In this document: piece by piece, positions 43,385-56,481 of the stretch
Layout: each line of letters opens with the position of its first letter
Numbering within the stretch: position 1 is the stretch's first letter
Source of the DNA: Planctomycetales bacterium 71-10
GTDB taxonomy: Bacteria; Planctomycetota; Planctomycetia; Isosphaerales; Isosphaeraceae
Assembly: GCA_001898385.1 (NCBI GenBank)
Contig: MKTT01000050.1
Location: 62,001 to 126,000 of the forward strand
Direction of reading: 5' to 3'
DNA length: 64,000 nucleotides
Program-made: the position numbers and the translations under genes
The notes under the pieces: model-generated
Told to the model about the DNA's origin: nothing
Databases searched by the model: none
What the model saw: the letters and a program-made list of their open reading frames with translations, nothing else

Positions 43385-43664
43385 GGTATATCCTCCGTGT
43401 TCGGTTTCGAGTTCGATCGCATTCGGTGGATGGGAAGGCCGGCGACTCTCCGTCCGCCTCGCCTTCGATGCCCTGATGTAAGAGCACTCCCCATGCCAAC
43501 ACGTCGCCGGCGATCGGTTGGTTCGAACCTTGAGTCGAAATCGGCGAGATTTCGGCGACCGGGCCGCCCGAAAGGCTGCGGGGCCCGTGACGGTCAAGCC
43601 GGATTTCTGTAAGATCGCCCGGGGATTTGCAAAAGTTACCTGGATCTCGGGGGCTGGGACCGGC

Positions 43665-46211
43665 GTGCGGGAAGCGAAGGGTGCGAACGAGGGGAGAGAC
43701 GCTGCGCAGCCGACCGCGCCCCGGCCGATCGGGGCGGCCGTGATGGTCCTCGGGCTTCTCGTTTGGCTCGCCCCCTTCAGTTTGGGAAGGGCGATGCCCG
43801 TCGGCGGCGACGTCACCCAGTTCTTCCTGGGGCTGATGGGCGTGCTGTCGCGATCGCTGGGCCTGCGATCCGTCCCCGTCTGGAACGACCTCTGGGGCTA
43901 CGGCTTCCCGGGCGTCGGCGAGAGCCAGATGGGGGTCTTCTATCCGCCCCATCTGATCCTCTACGGCCTAATGACCGTGGAGCGGGCCTACGTCCTGAGC
44001 CTGGTCCTTCACACCCTCTGGGGCGGGCTGGGAGGATACTGGGCGGCGCGTCGCTTCGGTGCGGCGCAGCTCGGGGCGGGGCTGGCGGGGTTCGCGTTCG
44101 CGGCGTCGGGGTTCTTCGTGATCCACATGCCGCACCCCTGGGGCTACACGACGGGATCGTGGCTGCCCTGGGCCTGGGGGCTGGCCTGGTCGATCCTCAA
44201 CCAGCCGGGCCCCGGCACGGCCAGGAGGCTGTTCCTCCTGTCGGTCGCGCTGACGATGCAGGTGCTGCCGGGGCACTTCCAGATCGCGTTCATGACGCAG
44301 GCGACCGTCGGGATCATGGCGGCCTGGTCGATCCTGGAACGCCGGCCGATGGCGCGGGCCGGGCTGACGATGCTGGGCGTCGCGGTCGCGTTGCCCCTCG
44401 CAGCGGCGCAGGTCTGGCCGACGGCCCGGCTGGCGGGGCTGGCGGCCGACCGTCGCGACTACGAATACCTCTCGGGGTTCGCCGCGACGCCGTTCCACCT
44501 GGTCGGCCTGGTCGCCCCTCGGCTGTTCCACGGCTCGCCCCTCTGGCGTCCGCTGGCGTGGGATCCGTTCCACACGTCGCCGGAGGAGTTGCTGGCCTAC
44601 GTCGGGATCGCGCCGCTGATTCTGGCCCTGATGACGCTCGGGCGCGAGGGCCGGCGCGACGCGGCGGTGCGGACGCTGGGCGTGCTGGCGGCGTCTTGCC
44701 TGATCCTGAGTCTCGGGCCGTACGTCCCGGGGTTCCGGTGGCTGATCCGTCTCCCCGGCTTCTCGTTCTTCCGGGCTCCCGCGCGCTGGACGCTGCCGAT
44801 GTCCATGGCCCTGGCGATGCTCGCGGGCCTGGGCGTCGACCGCTGGGGGTCGTGGGAACGGCCCGGCCGGGGCGTGCTGCGGCTGGGCCTGGCCGCGGTC
44901 GCCTGGATCGGGGTCGTGCTCGGCCTCGTCGAGATGGCGGCCTGGTCGTCGTCGCCCTCGGGGAGCCGGGTCGTCGAGGATCTCTATCAAAAGGCGTTCG
45001 CCCTCCTACCGTGGCAGGGGGACCCGGACTTCCGGTCGGTCGCGAGCCTGGCGCGCCGTCCCGCCGTCGACCCGGTCATCCCGCCGGCGCTGGAGCGGGC
45101 CGGCGTCCGTCGGTCCGTCGAGCCGCGCGACATGCGCTCGTTCGAACAACGGCGGTTCACGATCTATGGCGAGGAACTGGCCGGATCGCTCCTGATCCTG
45201 GCGGCCGTCGTCGTGACTGCGGCCGTTCCGAAGCTGCGCCAGCGGGCCCCCGTCCTCCTCGTCGGCCTGACGTTCCTGGATCACACCTGGCTGGCGAGCC
45301 ATCGGTACGTCCAGGTCGGCCGGCTCCGGTCGCTGGCCGAGCAGAGCCCGGTGCTGGCCCGGCTCGCACAGGAGCCGCCGGGTAGCCGGACGATCGACCC
45401 CATGCAGAACCTGGCGATGGCCGCCGGGCTCGCCCCGGTGCAGGCGTATCGGACGCTCGACCTGCCGGCGATGGGAGGGCTGTCGGCGATGGCGAGGGGG
45501 CCGCTCGACCCCGGCCCGAACCTCGACGCGACGCTCCGCGCGATGCGCGCCGTCGGGGCGGGGCTTCGCGTGCTCGACCCGATCGAGGTCGCGGCGATGA
45601 AGCTCCGAGGTACGACGCCGCCCGGCGAGGTCGAGACGATCCGCGACCCCGAACTCGCCCGATGGCTGTTCGGGCCGGATTGGAACGCCGGCGAGTTCTA
45701 TCCCGTCCTGGGCCTCGCGGACGGGCGGACGGACGTCGCTCCTGTCGACTTCCAGGTCATCCGCACGGCCGACGCCCCCCGCGCCTGGCTGGTTTCCGGC
45801 CGCGTCCCGGAGGCTTTCGACGGCGACCCCCGGCGCGTGCTGGCGACGCTCGACGCCGCACGCCCGCTGCCGGCCGCGGCGACATCGACGACGGGCTGGC
45901 TCGTGCCGCTCGACGGGACGGGCGGGACCGTGATGATGTCGGTGCTGTACGACCCCCAATGGCGTGCGGCCGTCGTCGGGCCGGACGGTCGCGAATCCGT
46001 CGCGAACATCAGGCCGGCGTTCCGGGTCGGGGAAGGAGGCGGGGCGTGGATGGCGATCGACGTCGGCGCGGGGACCGATCCGAAGTCCGCCTTGCGGTTC
46101 GCCTACGACGCGGCCGACGTGCGCCAGGGCTTGTGGGCCTCGGCGGCTTGCTGGGGGGCGTGGGTCGCGGTGATAATCGTGGCGTGGCGTCGGGAGCGTG
46201 AGGCGGCCTGA
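43665..46211 (+). CDS. YfhO-like multi-spanning membrane protein
   Basis: An 848-residue inner-membrane protein with about 11-13 helices and large extracytoplasmic parts. The N-terminal region has [23 protein letters not shown] and [11 protein letters not shown], patterns of the YfhO/GT-C-type family involved in lipid-linked sugar transfer to wall polymers. Function here is inferred from family only. The start is uncertain: I use GTG 43665, after a G-rich site and just upstream of the first hydrophobic segment. A frame extension to 43518 is not conserved; ATG 43743 is a later option. argC begins 20 bp after its stop. Confidence 0.78.
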   Translation: MREAKGANEGRDAAQPTAPRPIGAAVMVLGLLVWLAPFSLGRAMPVGGDVTQFFLGLMGVLSRSLGLRSVPVWNDLWGYGFPGVGESQMGVFYPPHLILYGLMTVERAYVLSLVLHTLWGGLGGYWAARRFGAAQLGAGLAGFAFAASGFFVIHMPHPWGYTTGSWLPWAWGLAWSILNQPGPGTARRLFLLSVALTMQVLPGHFQIAFMTQATVGIMAAWSILERRPMARAGLTMLGVAVALPLAAAQVWPTARLAGLAADRRDYEYLSGFAATPFHLVGLVAPRLFHGSPLWRPLAWDPFHTSPEELLAYVGIAPLILALMTLGREGRRDAAVRTLGVLAASCLILSLGPYVPGFRWLIRLPGFSFFRAPARWTLPMSMALAMLAGLGVDRWGSWERPGRGVLRLGLAAVAWIGVVLGLVEMAAWSSSPSGSRVVEDLYQKAFALLPWQGDPDFRSVASLARRPAVDPVIPPALERAGVRRSVEPRDMRSFEQRRFTIYGEELAGSLLILAAVVVTAAVPKLRQRAPVLLVGLTFLDHTWLASHRYVQVGRLRSLAEQSPVLARLAQEPPGSRTIDPMQNLAMAAGLAPVQAYRTLDLPAMGGLSAMARGPLDPGPNLDATLRAMRAVGAGLRVLDPIEVAAMKLRGTTPPGEVETIRDPELARWLFGPDWNAGEFYPVLGLADGRTDVAPVDFQVIRTADAPRAWLVSGRVPEAFDGDPRRVLATLDAARPLPAAATSTTGWLVPLDGTGGTVMMSVLYDPQWRAAVVGPDGRESVANIRPAFRVGEGGGAWMAIDVGAGTDPKSALRFAYDAADVRQGLWASAACWGAWVAVIIVAWRREREAA

Positions 46212-46231
46212 GTGCGGAAGGACTTCGAGAC

Positions 46232-47251
46232 GTGGCGGAACCTGTCGGCGTGGCGGTGGTGGGGGCGTCGGGATACGCGGCCCGCGAGCTGATCCAGATC
46301 CTCCTGCGGCATCCCGGCGTGAAGATCGCCATGGCGACGTCGCGCCAGGACGAGCGGCTGGACGCCCTGCATCCCAGCCTGGCGAGCCGGATCGACCTGG
46401 CCTGCGAGCCGTTCGACGCCGACCGCATGGCCGAGCGCTGCAAGTTCGCGTTCCTCGGCCTGCCTCACACGGCCAGCATGGCGATCGTCCCCTCGCTCCG
46501 CGAGCGCGGGGTGAAGGTCATCGACCTCAGCGCCGACTACCGCCTGGCCGACGCCCAGGTCTACGAGGATTGGTACGGCCACGCCCACACCGACGCCGCC
46601 GGGCTGGGCGAGGCCGTCTACGGCCTCCCCGAATTGTTCCGCGACGCCATCCCGCCAGCCGGCCTGATCGCCAACCCCGGCTGCTACACCTCGACGAGCA
46701 TCCTGGCGCTGGCCCCGCTGGTCGCGGAGGACCTGATCGATCGGAAGTCGATCGTGATCGACGCCAAGAGCGGCGTCTCGGGCGCGGGGCGGTCCCCCAA
46801 GCTGACCACGCATTTCCCCGAGTGCAACGAGAGCCTGTCCGCCTACAACGTCGGCCGCCACCGCCACACGCCGGAGATCGACCAGGTGCTGACGACGGTC
46901 GCCCGCGACGGCGACCCGGTGGAGGTGATCTTCACGCCCCACCTGATCCCGATGGACCGCGGCATCTTCGCCACCATCTACGCCAGCCCGAAGGGGCCGG
47001 CCGTGGAGCACGACCTGATCGAGCTGTACCGCTCGTTCTACGCCGACAGCCCGTTCGTCCGGGTCGTCACCCACCTGCCCGGGACCAAGGACTCCGCCTA
47101 CACCAACTTCTGCGACATCACGGTCCGCGTGGTCCGCGGCCGGATCCTCGTCCTCGCCTGCCTCGACAACCTCATCAAGGGGGCGTCGGGCGTGGCCGTC
47201 CAGAACCTGAACCTGATGCTGGGCGTCCCGGAGACCACGGCGCTGCTCTGA
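46232..47251 (+). CDS. argC: N-acetyl-gamma-glutamyl-phosphate reductase
   Basis: A 339-residue NADPH-dependent enzyme of arginine synthesis that reduces N-acetylglutamyl phosphate to the semialdehyde. [15 protein letters not shown] is the nucleotide-binding loop, and the catalytic Cys151 lies in [31 protein letters not shown] and [19 protein letters not shown] are family motifs. It starts with GTG at 46232 with a GGAAGGA site upstream. Unlike in many bacteria it is not next to the other arg genes, which lie about 4-8 kb further on in the opposite direction. It may be cotranscribed with the YfhO-like gene. Confidence 0.95.
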   Translation: MAEPVGVAVVGASGYAARELIQILLRHPGVKIAMATSRQDERLDALHPSLASRIDLACEPFDADRMAERCKFAFLGLPHTASMAIVPSLRERGVKVIDLSADYRLADAQVYEDWYGHAHTDAAGLGEAVYGLPELFRDAIPPAGLIANPGCYTSTSILALAPLVAEDLIDRKSIVIDAKSGVSGAGRSPKLTTHFPECNESLSAYNVGRHRHTPEIDQVLTTVARDGDPVEVIFTPHLIPMDRGIFATIYASPKGPAVEHDLIELYRSFYADSPFVRVVTHLPGTKDSAYTNFCDITVRVVRGRILVLACLDNLIKGASGVAVQNLNLMLGVPETTALL

Positions 47252-47259
47252 TCGTCGGG

Positions 47260-48189
47260 TCAGAACGTCAGCATCGGCTTGAACGTCCGCCCCGGCTCGT
47301 CGAACGCCGCCAGCGCCGCGCGCCAGTCGGCGAGCGGGAAGCGGCGGACGTCCGGGAGTTCGACGCCCCGGAGCCGCGGCCAGAGGCCATCGAACCAGCC
47401 TCGCCATGACGCGGGCGAGACGCCTTCGAGGCGGTCGCGCAGGTGGAAGCGGTGGAGCGCAGGGCCGCCCGCGACGGGCCGGTACGGGAGCCCCGAGAGC
47501 AGGCCGTAGGAGACGAAGTCGGCCGATCGGGGCAGGGCGGCGAGGATCGCGTCGGCGAGCGGCCCGCCGACGGCGTCGAAGGCGAGGTCGCACCCGGCGG
47601 CGCGACGGGCCAGGGCCGGGTCGTCCTGGCCGATCGCTCCCATCCCCATCGCGGCCAGCGACGGACCGTGGACGGCCGAGCGGTGGACGGCGACGACTTC
47701 GCGCGCGCCCTCGGCCAGCGCCCACGCCCCGAGCATCCGGGCGCACGCGGAGCCGGCGGCCGTCAGCAGGACGCGACGGCCCGAGGGAGGATGCGCCTCC
47801 AGCATGAGCCGCGCGGCCAGGGGGTTGATGTAGGCCCGCGCCGCCAGGTCGTCCGGGACGTCGTCCGGGACGGGCACGAGGAGGTCGGGGACGGCGTCGA
47901 CGTACGTCTGCCACGTCCCGTCGCCGCGCAGCGGGAGGACGCGTCGGCCGATCCACGCCGGGTCGTCGACCTCGACGACCACGCCGCAGCCCTCGTAGCC
48001 CGCGACCCTCGGCGGGGAGACGCGATGGCGGTAGGCCCCGGTGATCGGGATCAGGTCCGACGGGTTGACCGGCGCGGCCGTCATCCGGACCCGTACGCGG
48101 CCCGACGGCCGCGGCGACGGCGGCGTCGATTCCAGCGACAGCACCTCGGCGGGCGGCCCGAACCGGCGGAACCAGAGGGCTTGGTGCAT
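47260..48189 (-). CDS. MDR-family zinc-free alcohol dehydrogenase/enoyl reductase-like protein
   Basis: A 309-residue medium-chain dehydrogenase/reductase. It has VRMTAAPVNPSDL, AGYEGCGVVVEV and a degraded Rossmann loop (LTAAGSACARML). The catalytic and structural zinc Cys patterns are absent, so it is nearer the quinone oxidoreductase or trans-2-enoyl-CoA reductase branch. The substrate is unknown. It converges on argC (8 bp apart) and is followed upstream by rdgB, 6 bp away on the same strand, so the pair probably forms one transcript. Confidence 0.85.
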   Translation of the reverse strand: MHQALWFRRFGPPAEVLSLESTPPSPRPSGRVRVRMTAAPVNPSDLIPITGAYRHRVSPPRVAGYEGCGVVVEVDDPAWIGRRVLPLRGDGTWQTYVDAVPDLLVPVPDDVPDDLAARAYINPLAARLMLEAHPPSGRRVLLTAAGSACARMLGAWALAEGAREVVAVHRSAVHGPSLAAMGMGAIGQDDPALARRAAGCDLAFDAVGGPLADAILAALPRSADFVSYGLLSGLPYRPVAGGPALHRFHLRDRLEGVSPASWRGWFDGLWPRLRGVELPDVRRFPLADWRAALAAFDEPGRTFKPMLTF

Positions 48190-48195
48190 CGCGGT

Positions 48196-48849
48196 TCAGC
48201 CGCCGGCCGTCTCGACGACCAGCCTCTCCAGCTTCGGCCGGAGGTGGGCGAAGGCCCGCGAGCGGTGGCTCAACTGGTGCTTGACCAGCGCGGACAGCTC
48301 GCCGAACGTCTTGTGATACTCGGGGATCAGGAACATCGGGTCGTAGCCGAAGCCGCCGGGGCCTCGGAGTTCCCGGATGATCCGGCCGCGGACGGAGCCT
48401 TCGGCTTCGAGGCGGATCCGGCCCTCGGGGTCGGCGAGCGCCAGGGCGCACTGGAACGCGGCGCCGAGGCGGTCGTCGGGGACGTGGGCCAGGGCCTCCA
48501 GCAGCTTGCGGCAGTTGGCCGCGTCGTCGCAGGGCTCGCCGGCGTAGCGGGCGGAGTAGACCCCGGGGGCCCCCTTCAAGAAGTCCACGGCCAGGCCGGA
48601 GTCGTCGGCCAGCACCCAGGCGCCCAGGGCCCGGGCGGACTCCGACGCCTTCTTGCGGGCGTTGCCGGCGAACGTGTCGGCGTCCTCGACGACCTCGGGG
48701 ACGTCGGGATGGGCGGCGATCGACTCGACGGCCACCCGATCCATCCACGGCCGGCGCTCCCAGGGGGGGGCGATGAGGTCGGCCATCTCGCGGCATTTCT
48801 TGACGTTCCGCGAGCCGAGGACGAGGCGGATCGGGGGGGAGTCGCTCAT
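48196..48849 (-). CDS. rdgB: XTP/dITP diphosphatase RdgB/HAM1
   Basis: A 217-residue house-cleaning nucleotidase that hydrolyses XTP, dITP and related purine nucleotides. It has VLGSRNVKKCREM at the start, FAGNARKKA, VLADDSGLAVDFLKGAPGVYSARYAG and GGFGYDPMFLIPEY, and SHRSRAF near the end, all conserved in the family. The position and spacing suggest cotranscription with the downstream MDR gene. In many bacteria rdgB follows rph; here rph lies about 1.4 kb upstream in the same direction. Confidence 0.95.
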   Translation of the reverse strand: MSDSPPIRLVLGSRNVKKCREMADLIAPPWERRPWMDRVAVESIAAHPDVPEVVEDADTFAGNARKKASESARALGAWVLADDSGLAVDFLKGAPGVYSARYAGEPCDDAANCRKLLEALAHVPDDRLGAAFQCALALADPEGRIRLEAEGSVRGRIIRELRGPGGFGYDPMFLIPEYHKTFGELSALVKHQLSHRSRAFAHLRPKLERLVVETAGG

Positions 48850-48968
48850 GATGGGTCGTCGTCCGAAGGTCGGGGAAATGCGAGGTCGCCGCCCCTCGCG
48901 AGGAGGGGAGGCGACCCATTGTCTTCGACGGTTCCGGGGCGAGGAAGGGGGCCGAGGGCCCCCGTCGC

Positions 48969-50021
48969 TCACTTCTGGAAGTTCTGCTTGATGGGCGCGA
49001 GATCGGTCAGCGCCCCGGCGGGGACGATCATGGTGTCGAGCGTCTTCGATCGCGAATTGGGGTCGATCAACGGGACGGCCAGCTTCAGGAGGGACTCGCG
49101 CGTGGCCAGGGCCCGGGGGTCGTCGGCCGAGGCGAACGAGCCGACGAAGACCCGGCTGGACGTCCGGTCGTGGTAGACGTAGATCGGCTGGCCGAGCTTG
49201 GCCACGTCCTTGTCCTTGCGGAGCGTGTTCGCCATCTTCTCGGCGTCGCTCGCGGCGGTGCGCAGCGGGCTCTTCATCAGGTTCCAGTGGCCCTGGAACA
49301 CGGGATCCTTGTCGTTGAAGCTAGAGCGGCCGGTGAACTCGGCCACCTGGAGGCTGAACTGGCCGGGGCACTGGGCGATGTTCCCCTCGCCGGAGTTCAT
49401 AGAGACGACCAGGCGGTCGGCCTTGTGGGGGTAGAGGTTCTGGGCGGCGACGTAGGGGTTCGTCGTCCGGATGGCCTTGCTCAGCCCCTCCCGCCAGGGG
49501 AAGAACGACGAGACCGTGTCCAGGCACTTCGGCTTGATCTTCTTGACCTCGTGGAGGAGCTTGGCCGCCCCGTCCTGGGTCTTCTCCTCGCCGACGAGGA
49601 CCGCGGCCTCGTCGTAGGTCCGGTACTTCTCGGGCACGTTCACGGACGCCTGCGCGACCTGGGTGTCGGCCTGCGGCGGGATCTTGCGGATGTTGCTCCG
49701 GCCCGGCCAGTCCTTGCTGCGGAGGATGTAGGCGGGGTAGCCGTGGACCTCGCGCAGCTCCTTCGCCAGGGCGAGGGCCAGCTTCTGGGAGTCGGGCCCG
49801 CGGAAGGTCTTGGCCAGGACCATGAACGGGCCGTTGTCCTTGGTCAGCAGGTAGGGCTCGATCGGGTCGTCCGGCAGCGCGGCCGAGGGGTCCTTGAACT
49901 GGTCCGGGTCCGTCAGGTCGGGGACGACCTCGACGGGCTTGTCCGGGATGACGGTCTGCCCCCGGGCGGGCCCGCCCGCCAGGGCTGCGAGGAGTGCCAG
50001 CGCGGTGAGAGGCTTCTTCAT
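48969..50021 (-). CDS. Secreted protein of unknown function with SPOR-like segments
   Basis: A 350-residue exported protein. ATG 50021 has GGAAGGGG seven bases upstream, and residues 1-21 form a signal peptide (LALLAALAGGPARG). Two segments, near residues 55-100 and 260-325, have the alternating pattern of SPOR-type repeats (for example VLAKTFRGPDSQKLALALA and VFVGSFASADDPRALA), which bind peptidoglycan; this match is weak. The rest is charged with several Lys/Asp clusters. I recognise no enzyme motif. It lies between rph and rdgB on the same strand. Confidence 0.7.
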   Translation of the reverse strand: MKKPLTALALLAALAGGPARGQTVIPDKPVEVVPDLTDPDQFKDPSAALPDDPIEPYLLTKDNGPFMVLAKTFRGPDSQKLALALAKELREVHGYPAYILRSKDWPGRSNIRKIPPQADTQVAQASVNVPEKYRTYDEAAVLVGEEKTQDGAAKLLHEVKKIKPKCLDTVSSFFPWREGLSKAIRTTNPYVAAQNLYPHKADRLVVSMNSGEGNIAQCPGQFSLQVAEFTGRSSFNDKDPVFQGHWNLMKSPLRTAASDAEKMANTLRKDKDVAKLGQPIYVYHDRTSSRVFVGSFASADDPRALATRESLLKLAVPLIDPNSRSKTLDTMIVPAGALTDLAPIKQNFQK

Positions 50022-50214
50022 GGACGATCCCCTTCCTTGTCGGATCATCGGCGGCCGGGACGGGGCGCGGACCCTCGGCCCTCGTCCCGAGTGAATGACG
50101 GGATTTGCGGAGTCACCGCGCGGGCGATGGCCCGTCCTCGTGACGGCCCCCCGGCGGGATACGCGCGGGACTTTAGCAGAAACCGCCGGGCCCGCCCAGA
50201 GCGATCGGCCGCGA

Positions 50215-50919
<705 letters not shown>

Positions 50920-50930
50920 GGGGGGCTCCT

Positions 50931-51956
50931 TCAGAACCGCAGGCGGTCCTCGGCCGATCGGTCCTGGACGAGCGATTCGAGCAGGGCCATCTGGAAGTAC
51001 ATGCGGTTGGCGGCCTGCCGGAAGACCCGGCTGCGGGGGCCGTCGAGGACGCCGGAGGCCACCTCCTCGCCGCGGTGGGCGGGGAGGCAGTGGAGGAAGA
51101 CGGCGTCCGGCCGGGCCGCGTCCATCAGCTCCTCGTCGACCTGGAACGGGGCGAAGATCTCGCGGCGGCTGTCGGCCTCGTGCTCCTGGCCCATGCTGGC
51201 CCAGACGTCGGTGTAGACGGCGTCGGCCCCGTCGGCGGCGGCGCGGGGGTCGTGGGCGACGGCCAGCTCGACCCCGGGGAAGCGGGCGGCGAACGCCCGC
51301 GCGAAGGGCTCGGGGTATTCGTAGCCCTCGGGGCAGGCCAGGACGAACTCGACGCCGAGCAGGGCGGCGGCCTCGGCCAGCGACATCGCCACGTTGTTGC
51401 CGTCGCCGATGAAGGCCAGCTTCAGGCCGGCGAGGTCGGGCTTCAATTCGGCCAGGGTGAGCATGTCGGCCATGGCCTGGCAGGGGTGGGCGTCGTCGGA
51501 CAGGGCGTTGATGATCGGGATCGAGGCGTACTCGACCAGCTCCTCCAGCAGCGAGTGGGCGAAGGTGCGGACGGCCAGGGCGTCCACGTACTGGCTGACG
51601 ACGCGGGCGAAGTCGGCCACGCTCTCGCGGACGCCGATCCCGGCGTCCTTGCCCCGGATGAAGATGGAGCTCCCCCCCAGCCGCGCGCAGGCCGCTTCGA
51701 AGCTGACGCGGGTGCGGAGCGAGGGCTTCTCGAAGACCAGGCCCAGCGTCCTGCCCGCGAGCGGCGGGGGGACGCTGCGGCCCCCCTCCGCCTTCAGCGC
51801 CGAGGCGCGGTCGAGCAGCGACCGCGCCGACTCGGGCGTCAGGCCGCGGAGGTCGAGGAAATGGCGGGGGGCGGGGCAGCCGTCGACGGCCGCCGGGCCG
51901 TTGCGGTCGGCGACGGCGGCGGGGGCCTTCGGCCCGCGGTTCTTGGAGCTTTTCAG
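50931..51956 (-). CDS. argF: Ornithine carbamoyltransferase, probable CTG start
   Basis: A 341-residue enzyme making citrulline from ornithine and carbamoyl phosphate. It has [12 protein letters not shown] (carbamoyl-phosphate loop), [11 protein letters not shown], and [10 protein letters not shown]. The conserved start [11 protein letters not shown] lies about 35 residues in. Between the argD stop and that point no ATG, GTG or TTG is in frame. CTG at 51956 overlaps the argD stop as CTGA and has GGGAGG exactly 7 nt upstream, so I take it as the start. A start inside argD, or a sequencing error, are the alternatives. Confidence 0.9.
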   Translation of the reverse strand: MKSSKNRGPKAPAAVADRNGPAAVDGCPAPRHFLDLRGLTPESARSLLDRASALKAEGGRSVPPPLAGRTLGLVFEKPSLRTRVSFEAACARLGGSSIFIRGKDAGIGVRESVADFARVVSQYVDALAVRTFAHSLLEELVEYASIPIINALSDDAHPCQAMADMLTLAELKPDLAGLKLAFIGDGNNVAMSLAEAAALLGVEFVLACPEGYEYPEPFARAFAARFPGVELAVAHDPRAAADGADAVYTDVWASMGQEHEADSRREIFAPFQVDEELMDAARPDAVFLHCLPAHRGEEVASGVLDGPRSRVFRQAANRMYFQMALLESLVQDRSAEDRLRF

Positions 51957-53167
51957 GGCTGGGCCTCCCGCAAGACGTCGGCCAGGATCGCGCAGCCCTG
52001 GTCGATCTGCTCGTCGCTGATGGTCAACGCCGGCAAGAGCCGGACGACGTGGCCGTGGGTCGCGTTGATGAGGAGCCGGCGCGACAGGCACTGGGAGACG
52101 ACGTCCGTGGCGTCGAACGTCAGGTCCAGGCCGATCATCGTCCCGAGGATCCGGATCTCCCGGACCTTCGCCGGCATCTCCTCGCGGATCGCCTCGAACT
52201 GGGACCGGAACCGCTCGCCGATCTCCGCGCCCCGGGGGAGGAGCCGCTGGTCCTCGATGGTCTCCACCGTCGCCAGGCCGGCCCGGCAGGCGATCGGGTT
52301 GCCGCCGAAGGTCGAGGCGTGCATCCCCGGCTTGAGCGCGGCGGCGACCTCGGGCCGGGCCATCATCACGCCCGCGGCGATCCCGCCGGCCAGCGCCTTG
52401 GCGCAGGTCAGGACGTCGGGCGTGATGTTGGCGTGCTGGTAGGCGAACCACCTGCCGGTCCGGCCCATGCCCGTCTGGACCTCGTCCAGGATCAGCAGGG
52501 TCCCGGTGCGGTCGCACAGCTCGCGGAGGCGGGGCAGGTAGTCGGGCGAGGGGACCTTGACGCCCCCCTCGCCCTGGACCGGCTCCAGCATGACGGCGGC
52601 CGTCTGGTCGTCGATCGCCGCGGCGACGGCGTCGACGTCGTCGTACTTGACGTAGGTGAAGCCGGGGAGCATCGGCCCCAGGTGCTCGTGATACTTCGGC
52701 TGGGCGGTGGCCGTGAGGGCGGCGTAGGTCCGGCCGTGGAAGCCGCCTTCCATCGTGACGACCTTGAACTTCCCCTTCGCCGCGCCGTGGGCGCGGGCGA
52801 CCTTGATGGCGGCCTCGTTGGCCTCGGCCCCGCTGTTGCAGAAGAAGCACTGGCCGCCGAACGACCGCTCGGAGAGGGCGCGGGCGAAGTCGCCCTGGGC
52901 CTCCATGTACCAGGTGTTCGGGACGTGGATCAGCCGGCCGACCTGGTCGCGCACGGCCTCGACGACCCGCGGCGGGCAGTGGCCGATGAGGTTACAGCCC
53001 CAGCCGGGGAAGAAGTCCAGGTAGCGCCTCCCCTCGGCGTCCCAGATCCAGGAGTTCTCGCCGCGGACGAGCGAGACCGGGTAGCGCCGGTAGTTCGGCA
53101 CGACGTAGCGTTCGAACTCGGCGATGGTCTCCTGCGAGGACGCGTGGGAGGTGGGCGCGTGTGCCAA
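51953..53167 (-). CDS. argD: Acetylornithine aminotransferase
   Basis: A 404-residue PLP enzyme that makes N-acetylornithine from the semialdehyde and glutamate. It has [43 protein letters not shown] and the PLP-lysine in [10 protein letters not shown], as in the class III aminotransferase family. I chose TTG 53167 with GGAG nine bases upstream; an in-frame TTG 15 bp earlier is also possible. The stop overlaps the argF start by CTGA. It is the middle gene of argB-argD-argF. Confidence 0.93.
   Translation of the reverse strand: MAHAPTSHASSQETIAEFERYVVPNYRRYPVSLVRGENSWIWDAEGRRYLDFFPGWGCNLIGHCPPRVVEAVRDQVGRLIHVPNTWYMEAQGDFARALSERSFGGQCFFCNSGAEANEAAIKVARAHGAAKGKFKVVTMEGGFHGRTYAALTATAQPKYHEHLGPMLPGFTYVKYDDVDAVAAAIDDQTAAVMLEPVQGEGGVKVPSPDYLPRLRELCDRTGTLLILDEVQTGMGRTGRWFAYQHANITPDVLTCAKALAGGIAAGVMMARPEVAAALKPGMHASTFGGNPIACRAGLATVETIEDQRLLPRGAEIGERFRSQFEAIREEMPAKVREIRILGTMIGLDLTFDATDVVSQCLSRRLLINATHGHVVRLLPALTISDEQIDQGCAILADVLREAQP
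51964..51969 (-). promoter_or_regulatory. Ribosome binding site deciding the argF start
   Basis: GGGAGG on the minus strand, 7 nt upstream of CTG 51956. It lies inside the last codons of argD. The spacing is optimal, which supports the non-standard start codon. Confidence 0.6.
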
Positions 53168-53286
53168 GGGGGATGGCTCCAAGGACGGGGGGCGACGGCG
53201 AGGCCGCCTCGCCCCCGCATCGGCGGCGGATGGGGAGTTGGAGGATGGGGCCGGGGGCCGCGGACGTCGCGGCCCCCGAGGGCGGA

Positions 53287-54225
53287 TCAGCGGACGAGGA
53301 CCGGCCGCCTGCCGCCGGGGGAGGCGCGGTCGGCGTGCTCGTCGCGGGCGATCTCGGTGCCGACGCCGCTCTCGGTGAAGATCTCCAGGAGCAGCGAGTG
53401 CCGCAGCCGGCCGTCGATGATGTGCGTCTTCCGCACGCCGGCCTCCAGGCTCGTCAGGCACGCCTCGACCTTGGGGATCATCCCCCTGTCGATGACCCCC
53501 TCGCGGATCAGTTCGCGGCATTCGTCGGGGGTCAGGCCCGGGATCAGGCTGGAGGGCTGGCGGCGGTCGCGGAGGATGCCGGGGGTGTCGGTCAGGAAGA
53601 CGAGCTTGTCGGCCCGGAGCGCCTGGGCGACGGCCGCGGCGGCGGTGTCGGCGTTGACGTTCAGGAGCTTCCCCTCCTCGTCCTCGTCCTCGGCCAGCGA
53701 GGGGAGGACGGGGACGACGCCGGCGAGGCAGAGGTTCTCGATCGGCGGCACGTCGACCTCGGTCACCTCGCCCACCCGGCCCAGGTCGAGGGGCTCGCCG
53801 TCGTCGCCGGGCATGGCGAGCCGGCGGCCGTAGAGGCACTGGTGGGTCTTGTGGTGCAGGCCCGACGCCCGGCCGCCGAACTTGTTGATGTGCCGCTCGA
53901 TGTCGGCGTTGATCTCCTCGGCCAGCACCCGGGCGACGATCTCCAGCGTGGCGTCGTCGGTGTAGCGGCGGCCCTTGACCCAGCGCGGGGTGAGCCCGGC
54001 CTTCTCCATCGCGATCGTGATCGCCTTGCCGCCGCCGTGGACCACCACCGGCCGCATGCCGACGGTCTGCATGAAGACGACGTCCACCAGCAGCGCCCGG
54101 AGCGACTCGGGGTCTTCCATCACCGACCCGCCGACCTTGATGACGGTGAACCGGCCGTGGAACTTGCGCATGTAGCCGAGGGCCGCGATCAGGACGTCGG
54201 CCTTCTGGATCGCCTCTTCGTACAC
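53287..54225 (-). CDS. argB: Acetylglutamate kinase
   Basis: A 312-residue kinase phosphorylating N-acetylglutamate. It has FTVIKVGGSVMED, PVVVHGGGKAI, NKFGGRASGL, LNVNADTAAAAVA and VFLTDTPGIL, all family hallmarks. I use GTG 54225, with GAGGGG seven bases upstream and the usual N-terminus (EEAIQKADVLIAALGYM) right behind it; ATG 54246 would add seven residues. A relaxed insert between about residues 130 and 170 is longer than in E. coli. It is the first gene of the arg transcript and is divergent from gltA. Confidence 0.92.
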   Translation of the reverse strand: MYEEAIQKADVLIAALGYMRKFHGRFTVIKVGGSVMEDPESLRALLVDVVFMQTVGMRPVVVHGGGKAITIAMEKAGLTPRWVKGRRYTDDATLEIVARVLAEEINADIERHINKFGGRASGLHHKTHQCLYGRRLAMPGDDGEPLDLGRVGEVTEVDVPPIENLCLAGVVPVLPSLAEDEDEEGKLLNVNADTAAAAVAQALRADKLVFLTDTPGILRDRRQPSSLIPGLTPDECRELIREGVIDRGMIPKVEACLTSLEAGVRKTHIIDGRLRHSLLLEIFTESGVGTEIARDEHADRASPGGRRPVLVR

Positions 54226-54491
54226 GGGTCGGCCCCTCACCCCCATGAGAATGCGCTCGCCTGGAGCAAACCGCCATTGTGCCGGCCGGGCGCGTGCTTG
54301 TAAAGACCGCTCGCCATCGTCGACCCCCCGCGTCGCGGGATTCGGTCGCGACGGACCGTTCGAACATTCCGGAGGGGGCGGACGATTCCCACGGTCGAAA
54401 CCGCGTGTAGAATGGGGTATTCAGACGACTGGTTTCGACGGCGGATTTCTTGGCGGCCGGCGCCGCGGGCGAGGCCGCGTGGAGAGAGGCG

Positions 54492-55784
<1,293 letters not shown>

Positions 55785-56022
55785 GCCGAGGCGTCCGAAG
55801 GGCGCGGGTCCGTTCGTCCATCGCCGGGCCCGGTTGCCGCGTCGTAAAACCTGGTCTTGAGTGTGATTGCGTCGGAATCGTCTTGGCTTCGATCGTCGAT
55901 TTCGAAGTGGTTTTCTGCAAGAGTACCGTGGCGGTCGACCTCGGAGACGATCTGCCCCGGCTCGCATCGATAGGGCGTATCTTTTCGACCCGTGATTGAG
56001 TCGGGATGGGAAGATGAACGGC

Positions 56023-56186
56023 GTCCCCTCTCCCGCCGGGGAAGGGCCGCCCGGAGGGCTGGGTGAGGGTCGTCGGACCTGTAGAGACAGCCCCGGTTGA
56101 TGGCCGGCGCGCCCGGTATGCCTTCCGCGCTCCGACGACCCTCACCCGCCGCTGCGCGGCTACCCTCTCCCGGCGGGAGAGGGGAC
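56023..56186 (+). repeat. REPIN-like repeat family B, copy 2
   Basis: Exactly 164 bp, like copy 1 at 18180. The right arm is nearly identical to copy 1 (CCCTCACCCGCCGCTGCGCG), while the left outer hairpin is partly decayed (CCCTCTCCCGCCGGGGAAGGG). The GTGAGGGTCGTCGGA inner arm can pair with TCCGACGACCCTCAC; the A/T change against copy 1 keeps the pair. Confidence 0.85.
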
Positions 56187-56481
56187 GATATGAACGACTT
56201 GGAACTCGCCTTTTCCCATAAGCTTCCGGGCCGCCAGGATATAGCCGTATCGATGACCGCCCAGAGTGCGGGCCCGCCGACGGCTGGGCCGGCGGGTCCT
56301 CTCGATCCTGCCGGGTTTTCAAGGAGCGCTGGCATCCTCGTCGTGGGGATGATCCGCGGAGATTGCCCCGAGATTTCAGGAATTCCGCGGCCGGCGCGAA
56401 TAATTGGGTAGAAGGCTCATGACGAGCATCCTTCCACCTCATGGCGCTTCGTCGAAGAGATTCGGGATGCGAGCGATGAAC

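Noticed and set aside
50931-52850. Frameshift between argD and argF, or a fused frame
   Set aside because: Both proteins are intact over their known domains, and the CTGA overlap with a good ribosome site explains the missing standard start codon more simply.
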